Below are positions 52,834 to 63,371 of a stretch of 64,000 bases of DNA, one piece after another. The position numbers were made by a program, and so were the translations under genes. The stretch is from Candidatus Blochmanniella pennsylvanica str. BPEN (lineage in GTDB: Bacteria > Pseudomonadota > Gammaproteobacteria > Enterobacterales > Enterobacteriaceae). Below the pieces are notes generated by a model that was not told the origin of the DNA, ran no database searches, and saw only the letters and a program-made list of their open reading frames with translations. Location of the stretch: NCBI RefSeq assembly GCF_000011745.1, contig NC_007292.1, positions 727,655 through 791,654 of the forward strand. Direction: 5' to 3'. Positions within the stretch are counted from its first letter, which is position 1. The number at the start of each line of letters is the position of its first letter.

Positions 52834-53631
52834 TTATTCTGCATAACGGTGTAAAAAAGTATTGCTTTTGCTCAGAATAATATGAGCGCCTTCTATTGCA
52901 ACTTTCATTGCCATATATTCAGTATGATGTATTAAAGTAACGTTTGGAATTTCTTTTTGTGTGCGATTTACAATAACGCCTGTAACAACTCCTGCTCGTA
53001 ATCCTTGACTTAAACACATAGTTAGTAGTGTTGCAGATTCCATTTCATAACTCATAACTCCCAGGTTTTTCCATTCTTCCATGGACCCGCGCAATTTTTG
53101 AATAACTCGCCCAGAATATGTATCTTGTCTTTCTTGTCCAGGATAAAATGTATCTGAAGATACGGTTACACCGAAATGTGATTTAATACCAATGTTTTTA
53201 GCTGCTTGAATTAAAGCTATAGTACATGATAAATCTGCTACTGCTGGAAATTCTAATGGAGCAAAATGTTGACTTGCTCCATCACAGCGAACAGCAGCAG
53301 TGATAATCAACACATCGCCTATTTTTATATATTTTTGGATAGCTCCTGAGGTGCCTACACGTAAAAATGTACGTATTCCTAATTGAGATAACTCTTCTAC
53401 TACAATAGAAGTAGATGGACCGCCTATACCTGTAGAACAAACAATTACTGTCTCTTTATTGATTTTTGCGGACCAAGTTGTAAATTCTCGATTACTAAAA
53501 ATGTATTTCGCTCCATCCATCAGAGAAGCTATTTTTTTAACTCTATTAGGATCTCCTGGAAGAATAGCTAAAGTTGCCCCTTGAAGGTCCCCGATCTTTA
53601 AACCTAAATGAAATGAATGAGTTGTAGTCAT
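52834..53631 (-). CDS. udp: Uridine phosphorylase
   Basis: Phosphorolysis of uridine to uracil and ribose 1-phosphate (salvage). The 265 residues compare with 253 in E. coli. The phosphate loop [32 protein letters not shown] and the ribose-binding [13 protein letters not shown] are intact; the C-terminus is slightly longer. It lies between metE and rmuC. Confidence 0.97.
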   Translation of the reverse strand: MTTTHSFHLGLKIGDLQGATLAILPGDPNRVKKIASLMDGAKYIFSNREFTTWSAKINKETVIVCSTGIGGPSTSIVVEELSQLGIRTFLRVGTSGAIQKYIKIGDVLIITAAVRCDGASQHFAPLEFPAVADLSCTIALIQAAKNIGIKSHFGVTVSSDTFYPGQERQDTYSGRVIQKLRGSMEEWKNLGVMSYEMESATLLTMCLSQGLRAGVVTGVIVNRTQKEIPNVTLIHHTEYMAMKVAIEGAHIILSKSNTFLHRYAE

Positions 53632-53819
53632 AATCTAACTATTGCGTGTTTCTTAAAAGTTATTAAGAATGTTTAAGATTCGTGGGAAACTTTTCCAAAT
53701 TCTTTATTTTTTATTCATAAAAAATATCAATTTTAACTGATTCAATGATCGTTCCTTAATTAGATGATTTCGTAATCAATCCATTGTATTACCAATAAAT
53801 CCGGTAATTTTATCTTGAT

Positions 53820-53840
53820 ATTGATTGCTATACAATCAAT
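53820..53840. terminator. Weak hairpin after metE
   Basis: An 8-bp stem (ATTGATTG at 53820-53827, complement at 53833-53840) with a 5-base loop begins 23 bases past the metE stop on the minus strand. AT-rich, no U-run; position is its main support. Confidence 0.3.
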
Positions 53841-53863
53841 TAATAAAAATTATTAGTCATTAT

Positions 53864-56158
53864 TTACGATGAATAAAATTGTTTACGCAATAATTTAGCT
53901 GCAGACACCATGTTATTCAACGAATGTTTAATTTCAGGCCATGATCTTGTTTTTAATCCACAATCAGGATTAATCCATAAACGTTGTTCTGGGATATATT
54001 TTAACAATTGATTAATTCTTCTGATAAGATCATTTTGAGTTGGTTTATTTGGAGAATGAATATCGTATATTCCTGGTCCAATTTCATTTAAATTCTTTAT
54101 TACATGTCGTATGGATTTTAATATTTTCTCATCTGACCTAGCTGCTTCTATACTGATGACATCCGCATCTAATGCTAGAATAGCATAAATGATATCACTA
54201 AATTCAGAATAACACATATGAGTATGAATTTGAGTGTCATCTTTCACTGATGATACAGTGATCCTAAAGACATTAATTGCCCATTCTAAATATTGTTTTT
54301 GATCAGAGCGTTTTAAAGGTAATCCTTCTCGCAAAGCTGGCTCATCAATTTGTATGATTCCAATACCAGATTTTTCCAAATCTATTACTTCATCACGTAT
54401 CGATAACGCTAATTGCAATGCTATTGTTTTTCGTTGCATATCCTCTCGTGGGAACGACCAAGACATTATGGTGACAGGTCCAGTTAATATACCTTTTATC
54501 GGTTTATTAGTTAATGACTGAGCATAACTTATCCATTCTATAGTAATGGGTTTTGAACGACTAATATCCCCAATAATTACCGGAGGTTTTACACAACGTG
54601 AACCATAACTTTGTACCCACCCATTTTGAGTAAATATAAATCCATTTAAATTCTCTCCAAAATATTCCACCATATCATTTCGTTCTGGTTCTCCATGCAC
54701 TAGAATATCTAAATCTAATTTTTCTTGTTCCATAATAATTTTTTTAATGTAATTCTTAATATTAAGATGATAATCTTCTTTGTTGATTTGGTTATTTTTA
54801 AAGCGCGAACGAAGTTTACGAATTTCTTCAGTTTGAGGAAATGAACCGATAGTAGTTGTTGGAAATAATGGTAAATTCAACTTCTTATGCTGTAATGTAA
54901 CTCGTGTTGTGTACGGAGAAGATCTAGAATAAGAAATTTCATCGATGTGTTCGAGACGTTTTTTAACTTGTATATTATGAATTGTACTAGAATACGATCG
55001 TAAGTTATTAGAAATATAATATTCACTAAGTGTATCTTCATATGTCGCGTCACTTGTGTTTTCAGCATTCAATGCAGCGCATAACATTTTTATTTCGTAA
55101 CATTTTTGCAACGCAAAAGCAAACCATTCTTTAATGTGTTTATCTAACTTTATCTCCGTATTTAGATCAATAGGACTGTGTAATAAGGAACAAGAAGAAC
55201 CTATCCATAAGCTGCGCTCGCCTACTAAAGGATATAGTTTTTTAAACCAATCATGTAAATTAGTTTTCCATACATTACGTCCATTAACTACTCCTGCTGA
55301 TAATGTCCAATGTTTTGGTAGTCGTGCATGCAGTAAAGGTATATTATCAGGATTAGAAACCAGATCTACATGTAGCCCATCTATTTTTAATCGCGTAATA
55401 ATATCTAATTGATGATATATGCTATCGAAATAAGTAGTTAATAGTAATTTAACTTTACCATGAAGTTGTTCATACGCGCTTAAATATGCATTTAGCCATT
55501 GTAACGGTAGCTCCAAAACTAGTATGGGCTCATCAATTTGTATCCAATCAATATTTTTTGATAATAAAATATCTAATATTTCTTGATATACTGATAATAA
55601 ATTGGGTAATAATGATAAACGATCAAATTTTTTTCCTTTTATTTTTCCTAACCAAAGATAACTAATTGGGCCAAGTAGTATTGGTTTTACCGTATATTTT
55701 AGAGACAAAGCTTCATCTATTTCATCAAATAATTGAGTCCAATTTAACTTAAATTCCTGATTGGGAACAAATTCGGGTACTATATAGTGATAATTTGTAT
55801 TAAACCATTTTTTCATTTCTGAAGGAGGTATCAATTTTTTGTCTAAAGAATACCCTCGGCTTATTCTAAACAATGTATTTAAATTAATATTTTCTTGACC
55901 AATACGATGCCTATCTGGAATATTATTGAGCATCAAGCTAGTAGTTAAAACATGATCGTACCATGCGAAATCACCTACTGAAATCCAGTCGATACCGGAA
56001 TCTTTCTGTTGTTTCCAATGACGTATGCGTAATGTACGGCCTATTTCTAATAATTTATCTTCTTTGATTTTTCCATCCCAATAATATTCTAGAGCATATT
56101 TTAATTCTCTATGTAATCCAATACGAGGAAATCCTAATATATGACCGACAATTGTCAT
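53864..56158 (-). CDS. metE: Cobalamin-independent methionine synthase
   Basis: Final step of methionine synthesis, using methyl-tetrahydrofolate polyglutamate and zinc, without vitamin B12. The 764 residues compare with 753 in E. coli. N-terminal half: GHILGFPRIGLHRELKYALE. C-terminal barrel zinc ligands are in HTHMCYSEF (His and Cys), the Ile-Glu stretch ISIEAARSDE and the late cysteine of NPDCGLKTRSW. The divergent activator gene metR, which faces metE in E. coli, is absent. Confidence 0.98.
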   Translation of the reverse strand: MTIVGHILGFPRIGLHRELKYALEYYWDGKIKEDKLLEIGRTLRIRHWKQQKDSGIDWISVGDFAWYDHVLTTSLMLNNIPDRHRIGQENINLNTLFRISRGYSLDKKLIPPSEMKKWFNTNYHYIVPEFVPNQEFKLNWTQLFDEIDEALSLKYTVKPILLGPISYLWLGKIKGKKFDRLSLLPNLLSVYQEILDILLSKNIDWIQIDEPILVLELPLQWLNAYLSAYEQLHGKVKLLLTTYFDSIYHQLDIITRLKIDGLHVDLVSNPDNIPLLHARLPKHWTLSAGVVNGRNVWKTNLHDWFKKLYPLVGERSLWIGSSCSLLHSPIDLNTEIKLDKHIKEWFAFALQKCYEIKMLCAALNAENTSDATYEDTLSEYYISNNLRSYSSTIHNIQVKKRLEHIDEISYSRSSPYTTRVTLQHKKLNLPLFPTTTIGSFPQTEEIRKLRSRFKNNQINKEDYHLNIKNYIKKIIMEQEKLDLDILVHGEPERNDMVEYFGENLNGFIFTQNGWVQSYGSRCVKPPVIIGDISRSKPITIEWISYAQSLTNKPIKGILTGPVTIMSWSFPREDMQRKTIALQLALSIRDEVIDLEKSGIGIIQIDEPALREGLPLKRSDQKQYLEWAINVFRITVSSVKDDTQIHTHMCYSEFSDIIYAILALDADVISIEAARSDEKILKSIRHVIKNLNEIGPGIYDIHSPNKPTQNDLIRRINQLLKYIPEQRLWINPDCGLKTRSWPEIKHSLNNMVSAAKLLRKQFYSS

Positions 56159-56461
56159 AATTCACTCCATGAGCTATTTTTATTATATGAAGTACTCATA
56201 AAAAATTATAGTAAAAAATTTAAAAAAGTATTATGGCACCAATAGTTAATTCGATTATTGCAAAATAACTTCACAGCTAATGCTATAGCTACTATATAAC
56301 TTTTTTTAAATTAAAAATGTGTAACATCAAAAATCATTAATAAATATGAATTATATCAAATTGATATACTATAATCAAACAATTAAAAATTAATAAGTAT
56401 ATATACATTTTAACAATTTTTATATTATTTAGTTTCACCAATGAAATTCAAAAAATTTTAA
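56159..56461. other. rpoH-metE spacer
   Basis: AT-rich; no metR remnant and no clear regulatory structure. Confidence 0.5.
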
Positions 56462-57310
56462 TTAATTTTGTATAATTAGTTTCATTTTTTTCATGGCATT
56501 TTTTTCTAATTGACGTACTCGTTCAGCAGATACACCGTATTGATTGGCTAATTCTTGTAACGTACTTTTATTATCTACATTTAACCATCGGGCACGAATA
56601 ATGTGTTGACTGCGTTCATCTAAAGTCTTTATAGCTGCATTTAATTTATCACTAACTTGATCAATCCATTCCTCTTCTTCATTAGAGGAAACAATTTTGT
56701 CTTGTAAATATAAAATAGGTGCTATTGTTATTCCTCTATTATCTTCATCTGAAGATTGTTCAAAAGTCATATCTTGCGCTGACATTCGGGATTCCATTTC
56801 ACGCACGTCTTTGCTAGTCACATTTAACGCTTTTGCGACTATTTCTATTTCTCCTGCATTAAACCAACCTAAACGTTGTTTAGTTTTGCGTAGATTAAAA
56901 AATAATTTACGCTGCGCTTTAGTGGTAGCTATTTTTACAATACGCCAATTTTTTAAAACATATTCATGAATTTCGGATTTAATCCAGTGTACAGCAAATG
57001 ATACTAAACGAACATCTAACTCTGGATTAAATCGACGAACAGCTTTCATTAAACCAATATTACCTTCTTGTATTAAATCGGCCTGAGGTAATCCATAACC
57101 AGAATAATTACGAGAAACATGAACAACAAATCTTAAATGTGATACAATGAGTTTTTTTGCAGCATCTAAATCACCATTATAGTATAAGCGTTTAGCTAAT
57201 GTTTTTTCTTCTTCTGCTGTTAACATAGTATAAGCATTGGCTACTTTTATATAAGCTTCTAAATTCCCTTGAGGAATTAAAGTTACATTTTTTTGTATAT
57301 ATTTAGGCAT
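56462..57310 (-). CDS. rpoH: RNA polymerase heat-shock sigma factor (sigma 32)
   Basis: The 282 residues match E. coli (284). Region 2 core-binding [18 protein letters not shown], the RpoH box with [17 protein letters not shown], and region 4.2 [27 protein letters not shown] (quoted from its two halves) are intact. It is probably the only alternative sigma factor in this part of the genome. In E. coli ftsYEX lies close by; here ftsY follows after a gap without ftsE and ftsX. Confidence 0.97.
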   Translation of the reverse strand: MPKYIQKNVTLIPQGNLEAYIKVANAYTMLTAEEEKTLAKRLYYNGDLDAAKKLIVSHLRFVVHVSRNYSGYGLPQADLIQEGNIGLMKAVRRFNPELDVRLVSFAVHWIKSEIHEYVLKNWRIVKIATTKAQRKLFFNLRKTKQRLGWFNAGEIEIVAKALNVTSKDVREMESRMSAQDMTFEQSSDEDNRGITIAPILYLQDKIVSSNEEEEWIDQVSDKLNAAIKTLDERSQHIIRARWLNVDNKSTLQELANQYGVSAERVRQLEKNAMKKMKLIIQN

Positions 57311-57917
57311 TTATTCTCCTAAAATAACCATTTATACGCAGATAATTATGAGTACATCATTGCGTCTGCATGTAATTGCATCGGAATCATTGTAAAAAAT
57401 TTTGTATCAACAACAGAATGATGTATGACACTTAAATAGTGTATATTATTAACGTAATCATCATTGATTTTATTGCTAATTTTAATTATATATAATATAT
57501 CATAAATTACCTATTATAACTAATCATTATTCTTAATAACATCAAACACTTCATAGATAATTTTAGTATAATCTGAATTGTAAGTGAACATTGATGATGC
57601 GTGGATTATGTACAGAATAAACAGATGCCAACAGATGCGGTCGATTCGTTTTTTGTTGTCAATCTATACTATTTTCAAATTTTATTTTTAATTAATATTC
57701 TGGGTTTTATGACTTTTCTACTTCAATACATCATAAATACTATTTTAATTATTTAAACTTAGTCTCTTTTAATTAAAATCCTCAGAAAACATCATAAATA
57801 TGAATAGCATTATTTTCAATAATTATTTATAATAATATTTTTGTTGCTATTCAGATTAATAATCTTGTTTTTAAAAACACCCACTTAAATTATAAGTAGC
57901 GTTTTTTGTTATTGAGT
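57311..57917. other. ftsY-rpoH gap at the place of ftsEX
   Basis: E. coli has ftsE and ftsX between these two genes. No remnant could be recognised. The left end holds the ftsY terminator candidate. Confidence 0.5.
57873..57906 (-). terminator. Probable rho-independent terminator of ftsY
   Basis: On the minus strand, just past the ftsY stop, the stem around ACGC-T-ACTT pairs with AAGT-GG-GTGT and ends in TTTTT. The outer A and T runs also pair. It is the most canonical terminator shape in the window. Confidence 0.5.
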
Positions 57918-58844
57918 TTACTCTTTTAAAATAGCTTCAACAAAATTGTGTGATTTAAATGGTTGCAAATCATCAATATTTTGCCCTATCCCAATATATC
58001 GTATTGGTATGGAAAAATGATCAGCAATAGATAAAAGAGTTCCTCCTTTAGCACTACCATCTAATTTGGTCATAACTATTCCTGTAATTTTAATAGCTTC
58101 ATTGAACATGCGTACTTGATTTACAGAATTTTGTCCGATATTGGCATCAAGAACTAACATGGTTTCATGAGGTGCCGTTGCATCAATTTTTGTTATTACT
58201 CTAATAATTTTTTTTAGTTCTTCCATAGCATATATTTTATTTTGTAATCTACCTGCGGTATCTATGATAAGTAAATCAACAGATTTTATTTTAGCTATTT
58301 TAACGGCATCAAAAACTATTGAAGCAGAATCAGAAGTAGTATTTTTTGTGATGACTGCGATGCAACCACTACGTTTTCCCAAAATTTCTAACTGATCTGC
58401 AGCTGCGGCTCTACAGGTATCTCCTGCTGCTAGCATTACAGTTTTATTCTTTAATCGGTAATAATGTGCTAATTTTCCAATAGTAGTAGTTTTTCCAACA
58501 CCATTAACCCCTACCATTAATATAATAAATGGTTTTTTTTCTTGTAAAAATAATGGTCTATCGATGAGTGTAACTATTTTTAACATTTCATTACGTAATG
58601 CATCGTGAAAAGATTGTTCATTACAATTAGTATTAAAACTAATATAATTTCTCAAATTATTAATGATTTTTTGGGTAGTATGTATATTGATGTCTGCGAT
58701 TAATAATTGATTCTTAATTTTATCTAAAATAACAGTATCAATTCTTTTATTACGAATTAACTCTATTATATTATCACCCAATTTTTTTCGAGTATTCAAC
58801 AAACTCTGTTTCAGTCTATTAAATAAATTATATGCACGATTCAT
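57918..58844 (-). CDS. ftsY: Signal recognition particle receptor FtsY, NG domain only
   Basis: GTPase docking SRP-ribosome complexes at the membrane. It has 308 residues against 497 in E. coli: the acidic N-terminal A domain is gone and the protein starts at the NG domain (FNRLKQSLLNTRKKLGDNI). G1 GVNGVGKTTT (112-121), DTAGRLQNK and TKLDGSAKGG are intact. In the second motif it has GDTCRAAA (Cys144) where FtsY normally has DTFRAAA. Divergent from rsmD, as in E. coli. Confidence 0.96.
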   Translation of the reverse strand: MNRAYNLFNRLKQSLLNTRKKLGDNIIELIRNKRIDTVILDKIKNQLLIADINIHTTQKIINNLRNYISFNTNCNEQSFHDALRNEMLKIVTLIDRPLFLQEKKPFIILMVGVNGVGKTTTIGKLAHYYRLKNKTVMLAAGDTCRAAAADQLEILGKRSGCIAVITKNTTSDSASIVFDAVKIAKIKSVDLLIIDTAGRLQNKIYAMEELKKIIRVITKIDATAPHETMLVLDANIGQNSVNQVRMFNEAIKITGIVMTKLDGSAKGGTLLSIADHFSIPIRYIGIGQNIDDLQPFKSHNFVEAILKE

Positions 58845-59238
58845 ATATATTTACCTCATAATTATCATTAACATATACGATGTTATTTTTTATTTATTTC
58901 GATGTTTTTATTACATACTTTGTTAATCAATTTTCATTAATATTGTTTATTTTGTATTTTTTCAAAAAAACAAAATATTTACATGTAATACACTACACAT
59001 AATTGCAGACGCAAATACAACTAATGAAGAGTATAACAAAAAACAAATGGGTTGTAGATATACAAAACATTAGAAACTATAATTGTCAAACTTCTATAGT
59101 TTATGTATAAGTAATTAGATTTATATAGCATAAAAACAAATTGATGATTCATGACTCATAATAAAAATCTTTTCATTTCAAAAAATAAAAATATCTTGTG
59201 AATTATTATTTTAATATATACAGAAATATAGTGGATGT
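58845..59238. other. Divergent ftsY/rsmD spacer
   Basis: AT-rich promoter region for both genes; no gene and no confidently assigned promoter. Confidence 0.5.
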
Positions 59239-59826
59239 GTGAAAAATAAATTACATTTAGGCGTATCCAGAAAAATTAAGATTATTGGCGGTAAATGGAA
59301 GGGAAGAAACATACCAATTACTCGGCATTCTAAGATACGTCCAACTACTAATCGTATGCGTGAAATATTATTTAGTTGGCTTAATCCTATTATTTCTAGA
59401 GCGGTGTGTTTAGATTGTTTTGCTGGAAGCGGTGCATTAGGTTTAGAATCATTGTCTAGAGGAGCTAATAAAGTAACTTTTTTAGATAATAATCATATTT
59501 GTATTACTGCATTGATAAAAGTCATGCAGTCTTTTTCAGCATATAACAGTGAAATAATATATACTGATTGTCGTTCTTGGTTACAACAATCGACTACGAC
59601 TTATAATGTCATCTTTCTTGATCCTCCTTTTCAAAATAATATTATACCTGAAGTTATTTTTTTATTAGAAAGGTCCAATCTATTGGAAAAAGAATCTTGG
59701 ATTTATATAGAAACTTCAAAAAAAAGAAACATTTTTAATACTAGTATAATTCCGAATTATTGGATTTTATATCATAAAAAAATTACTCGGAATGTCATGT
59801 ATTATCTTTTTTTAAGAAGATCATAG
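59239..59826 (+). CDS. rsmD: 16S rRNA (guanine966-N2)-methyltransferase (GTG start)
   Basis: Methylates G966 of 16S rRNA. The 195 residues compare with 198 in E. coli. IKIIGGKWKGRNIP, RPTTNRMREILFSWL, SAM motif LDCFAGSGALGLE (58-70) and the catalytic DPPF (128-131) are intact. The start is a GTG preceded by GTGGATGT; it gives MKNKLHLGVSRKIKIIGG in the family register. Confidence 0.96.
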   Translation: MKNKLHLGVSRKIKIIGGKWKGRNIPITRHSKIRPTTNRMREILFSWLNPIISRAVCLDCFAGSGALGLESLSRGANKVTFLDNNHICITALIKVMQSFSAYNSEIIYTDCRSWLQQSTTTYNVIFLDPPFQNNIIPEVIFLLERSNLLEKESWIYIETSKKRNIFNTSIIPNYWILYHKKITRNVMYYLFLRRS

Positions 59827-59885
59827 AATGTTTGAATATAATAAAAACACTACTCAAAACATGTTATTTCACACGTCTACCACAA

Positions 59886-59912
59886 TTTGATGTAGCTTTT
59901 TTATACATCAAA
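59886..59912. terminator. Hairpin between convergent rsmD and pgi
   Basis: A 9-bp stem (TTTGATGTA at 59886-59894, complement at 59904-59912) with a 9-base T-rich loop lies in the 94-base space between convergent genes, so it may end both transcripts. Confidence 0.4.
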
Positions 59913-59920
59913 AAATTGCA

Positions 59921-61576
59921 TTAACCACACCAGGATTTGTAACAATGTATTAAACCATAAGTTGAACTGTCATGATTTTTAGAAATCATACTTTCATATT
60001 TTAATTCTGGTAAAATACTGTCAGCCAATTGTTTTCCTAATTCTACCCCCCATTGATCAAAAGTATAAATATTAAAAATAATGCCTTGTGTAAATATTTT
60101 ATGTTCATATAAAGCAATCAAAGCTCCTAAAGTATAAGGAGTAATTTTTTTAACTAAAATAGAATTACTAGGATTATTTCCTTTACATAACTTAAAAGGA
60201 ACTATACATTGTTCATGTTTGTAATTTTTTTTAGATTGTATATATTTTTGCATTGATGTTAGATGTGTATTTCCAAAAGCCAACGCTTTGGTTTGAGCAA
60301 AAAAATTTGATATTAATTTTTCATGATGATCAGATATAGGATTATGACTAATTGCTGGTGCAATAAAATCACATGGAACCATTTTAGTGCCTTGATGAAG
60401 TAATTGATAAAATGAATGTTGTCCATTAGTCCCAGGTTCTCCCCATATAATAGGGCCAGTCTGATATGTAATAGGGCATCCATTGCGATCTACACATTTT
60501 CCGTTAGATTCCATATTTACTTGCTGTAAATATGCTGTAAAACGGTGCATATATTGATCATAAGGAAAAATAGCTTCAGTTTCAACTTGAAAGAAATTAT
60601 TGTACCAAATACCAATAAGCGCTAGAATTACTGGTAGATTTTCATGTAACGGTGTGCTATAAAAATGTATATCCATGTCATGGGCTCCAGTCAGCAATAA
60701 CTCAAAATTGCTCACTCCTACTGATAGCATTATCGGTAAGCCAATTGCTGACCACAATGAATAACGCCCGCCTACCCAATCCCAAAATTTAAACATATTT
60801 TCTGATGGATCAATACCAAATTTACGCACTGCTATGGTATTTGTGGATAATGCTATAAAATGCTTCGATATATGTTGTGCATCAGAAGTAGCTTTACAAA
60901 ACCAGTTACGTGCACTAAGCGCATTGGTCATAGTTTCTTGCGTAGTAAAAGTTTTTGATGCTATTACAAATAGTGTATTTTCTGGATTTAAATTTTTTAA
61001 TGTCTCAAAAATGTGTGTGCCGTCTATATTAGAGACAAAATGCATATTTAAATGATTTCGATATGGCTTTAATGCTTCAGTTACCATATAAGGCCCAAGA
61101 TTGGAACCGCCAATACCTATATTAACAATATCTGTAATTATTTTATCCGTGTAACCTGTCCAATTACCTTGAATAACCCGATTACAAAATTGTTTCATTT
61201 TATTTAGTACTGCATTTATTTGTGGCATTACGTTGAATCCATCCACTAAAATTGGCGTATTTTTTATATTTCTTAAAGCTATGTGTAATACAGCACGATC
61301 TTCACTACAATTAATTTTTTCCCCATGAAACATATCTGAAATGGCTTCTATCAGATCACATTCAATAGCCAAAGATATTAGTTTAATAATAGTTTCGTTC
61401 GTGATTAAGTTTTTTGAATAATCCACTAAAATTTCATTATTAAATGTTTTAGAGAAATGAGCAAACCTATATTTGTCTTGATTGAACAAATCGTTAATTG
61501 ATGTGCTCTTCATATCGTCAAAATGTTGTTTGAGATGCTTCCAAGCTTGTGTACGATTAGGATTTATATTTTTCAT
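59921..61576 (-). CDS. pgi: Glucose-6-phosphate isomerase
   Basis: Interconverts glucose 6-phosphate and fructose 6-phosphate. The 551 residues match E. coli (549). Conserved: [45 protein letters not shown], the active-site [15 protein letters not shown] and [10 protein letters not shown]. It precedes metA in reverse map order, with lysC and others of E. coli deleted between. Confidence 0.98.
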   Translation of the reverse strand: MKNINPNRTQAWKHLKQHFDDMKSTSINDLFNQDKYRFAHFSKTFNNEILVDYSKNLITNETIIKLISLAIECDLIEAISDMFHGEKINCSEDRAVLHIALRNIKNTPILVDGFNVMPQINAVLNKMKQFCNRVIQGNWTGYTDKIITDIVNIGIGGSNLGPYMVTEALKPYRNHLNMHFVSNIDGTHIFETLKNLNPENTLFVIASKTFTTQETMTNALSARNWFCKATSDAQHISKHFIALSTNTIAVRKFGIDPSENMFKFWDWVGGRYSLWSAIGLPIMLSVGVSNFELLLTGAHDMDIHFYSTPLHENLPVILALIGIWYNNFFQVETEAIFPYDQYMHRFTAYLQQVNMESNGKCVDRNGCPITYQTGPIIWGEPGTNGQHSFYQLLHQGTKMVPCDFIAPAISHNPISDHHEKLISNFFAQTKALAFGNTHLTSMQKYIQSKKNYKHEQCIVPFKLCKGNNPSNSILVKKITPYTLGALIALYEHKIFTQGIIFNIYTFDQWGVELGKQLADSILPELKYESMISKNHDSSTYGLIHCYKSWCG

Positions 61577-62056
61577 AATTCATTTTCTTATGCTCTATCA
61601 CAAAAGTAAGTGAATAAAAATTAAATTTAAAACAAACTATTCAACGCGCCATAACTCATTCAGGTTACTACATAAATGTAGTAACCGATTTATATATATA
61701 ATTATCGTACCTCACGTGTATAAATATGGTGAAAATTTATACAGGAAAATAAATATACAAAATTAACCATTTATTTCTATATCAATATAGTATACATCTG
61801 CACATATTTATGCAAATTGAAAAATTCTTGATTATGTATAAATACACTTTTATACACCAACCAATATCATCGATCTCAGATAAACATCAAAAAAAAAATA
61901 CATAATCTTTTGTATGCACAATAACAACAAACTCAAAACTATAGTTTTGAGGAAATTATATAATTTTAAAATATTTATAATTTTTTGAATTTATATTTCA
62001 TAAGTTAATTTTACAGAATAAATATGATAGTTTATTATTCATTTCACTCAACCTGT
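61577..62056. other. metA-pgi gap
   Basis: Contains the hairpin at 61663-61686. E. coli genes between metA and pgi (aceBAK, metH, lysC) leave no recognisable remnant. Confidence 0.5.
61663..61686. terminator. Hairpin between metA and pgi
   Basis: GGTTACTACA at 61663-61672 pairs perfectly with 61677-61686 around a 4-base loop. It could end the metA transcript (leftward), though it lies 370 bases past the gene and has no U-run. Confidence 0.4.
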
Positions 62057-62971
62057 TCAGAAAGAACTTAAATGTTTTATGACATTTTGTTGTACATAAT
62101 AATTCAGCCAATTTGCAAATAATAAATACGCATGACTTCTCCAACTGATCTTAGGAACTAAATTAGGATTGTCTTGAGGAAAATAATGATCTGGCAGCTT
62201 TGGACTTAATCCCAATTTTAAATCTCTATAATACTCCTGAGATAAAGTCATCGCGTCATATTCTGGATGTCCAGTTATAAATATTAAACGCTTGTCTTGA
62301 CTCATAAGCAAATATGCACCTGCTTCATCAGATTCTGCTAAAATTTCTAAATCTGTGTTCCGATAAATTATATCTTTAGGAAAATCCGAATAACGAGAGT
62401 GAGGAGCTAAAAATTTTTCATCAAATCCTTTTGTTAAAAGTGCATGTGAATTTATAGTATTATGTTGGTAAATTCCCACTAATTTACGTTTCCGAGTAAA
62501 TTTAGGAAGATTGTATAGCACTTTTAAAGCCGCCTGTACTGCCCAACAAATAAATAATATCGAATTAATATGTTCTTTTGCCCATAAAAATAATTGCTCA
62601 ATTTGAGGCCAAAAGGTTATATTTTCAAAATTAATTAATCCCAAAGGAGCACCAGTTACAATTAAACCATCGAAGTTTTTATATCGGATATCTGGAAAAC
62701 TACAATAAAAGTTGTTTAAATGCTCAACAGGTGTGTTTTTAGGGATATGACCATCTATACGCAATAATTGAATATCAATTTGTAAGGGAGAATTTGACAA
62801 TAAACGTAATAATTGATTTTCCGTTTCAATTTTTTTTGGCATTAAATTAAGAATCAATACTTTTAAAGAACTCTGTTCTTTAAAAGTATTGCGTGATTTT
62901 TGCATAACAAAAACATCTTCATTTTGTAAAATTTTTATCGCAGGCAACCTGTTTAATACCTGAACTGGCAT
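62057..62971 (-). CDS. metA: Homoserine O-succinyltransferase
   Basis: First step of methionine synthesis, activating homoserine for MetB. The 304 residues compare with 309 in E. coli. The catalytic Cys142 ([10 protein letters not shown]), His235 and Glu237 (TGHPEYDA) are all present, together with [19 protein letters not shown] and TGAPLGL. No MetJ-type operator (repeats of AGACGTCT) was seen upstream. tRNA-Ile lies 326 bases upstream. Confidence 0.98.
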   Translation of the reverse strand: MPVQVLNRLPAIKILQNEDVFVMQKSRNTFKEQSSLKVLILNLMPKKIETENQLLRLLSNSPLQIDIQLLRIDGHIPKNTPVEHLNNFYCSFPDIRYKNFDGLIVTGAPLGLINFENITFWPQIEQLFLWAKEHINSILFICWAVQAALKVLYNLPKFTRKRKLVGIYQHNTINSHALLTKGFDEKFLAPHSRYSDFPKDIIYRNTDLEILAESDEAGAYLLMSQDKRLIFITGHPEYDAMTLSQEYYRDLKLGLSPKLPDHYFPQDNPNLVPKISWRSHAYLLFANWLNYYVQQNVIKHLSSF

Positions 62972-63297
62972 AATGTCGTAACCTTAATATGTATACGTAT
63001 GTTTTAAATTTATTTAGTTTTAAATTGTTTATTTTACCTATATACATATCACAAATTCCCATCATCCATCACAAAGATGGAATCATAATTATAAAATTAA
63101 TTTTTTTTCAACACGTATTGAGTAAAATACAAAAAAATCATTATCTAAGTATCACGGATAATTTGTAATCCATATGTCTAACATAGTTAACACGTAGTTA
63201 ATAGTAATTCATTGAACATGCGCAAACAAAATATAAATAGGATATAAATCCTATTGAACATTTCTCATTATCTACTATTACGTACATCAATTCATGA
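62972..63297. other. tRNA-Ile to metA spacer
   Basis: AT-rich, with a short imperfect palindrome around 63064-63093 (CCATCACAAAGATGG). No gene. Confidence 0.45.
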
Positions 63298-63371
63298 TAG
63301 GCCTGAGTGGAATTGAACCACTGTCCTCACCCTTATCAGGGGTGCGCTCTAACCGCCTGAGCTACAAGCCT
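63298..63371 (-). tRNA. trnI: tRNA-Ile (GAT)
   Basis: The minus strand gives a 74-base cloverleaf starting AGGCTTGTAGCTCAGGCGGT, with anticodon loop CTGATAA (GAT) and T arm AGTGGTTCAATTCCACT. CCA is not encoded. In E. coli this tRNA occurs only in 16S-23S spacers. Here no rRNA is found within the 629 bases upstream or the 326 downstream. Confidence 0.97.
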
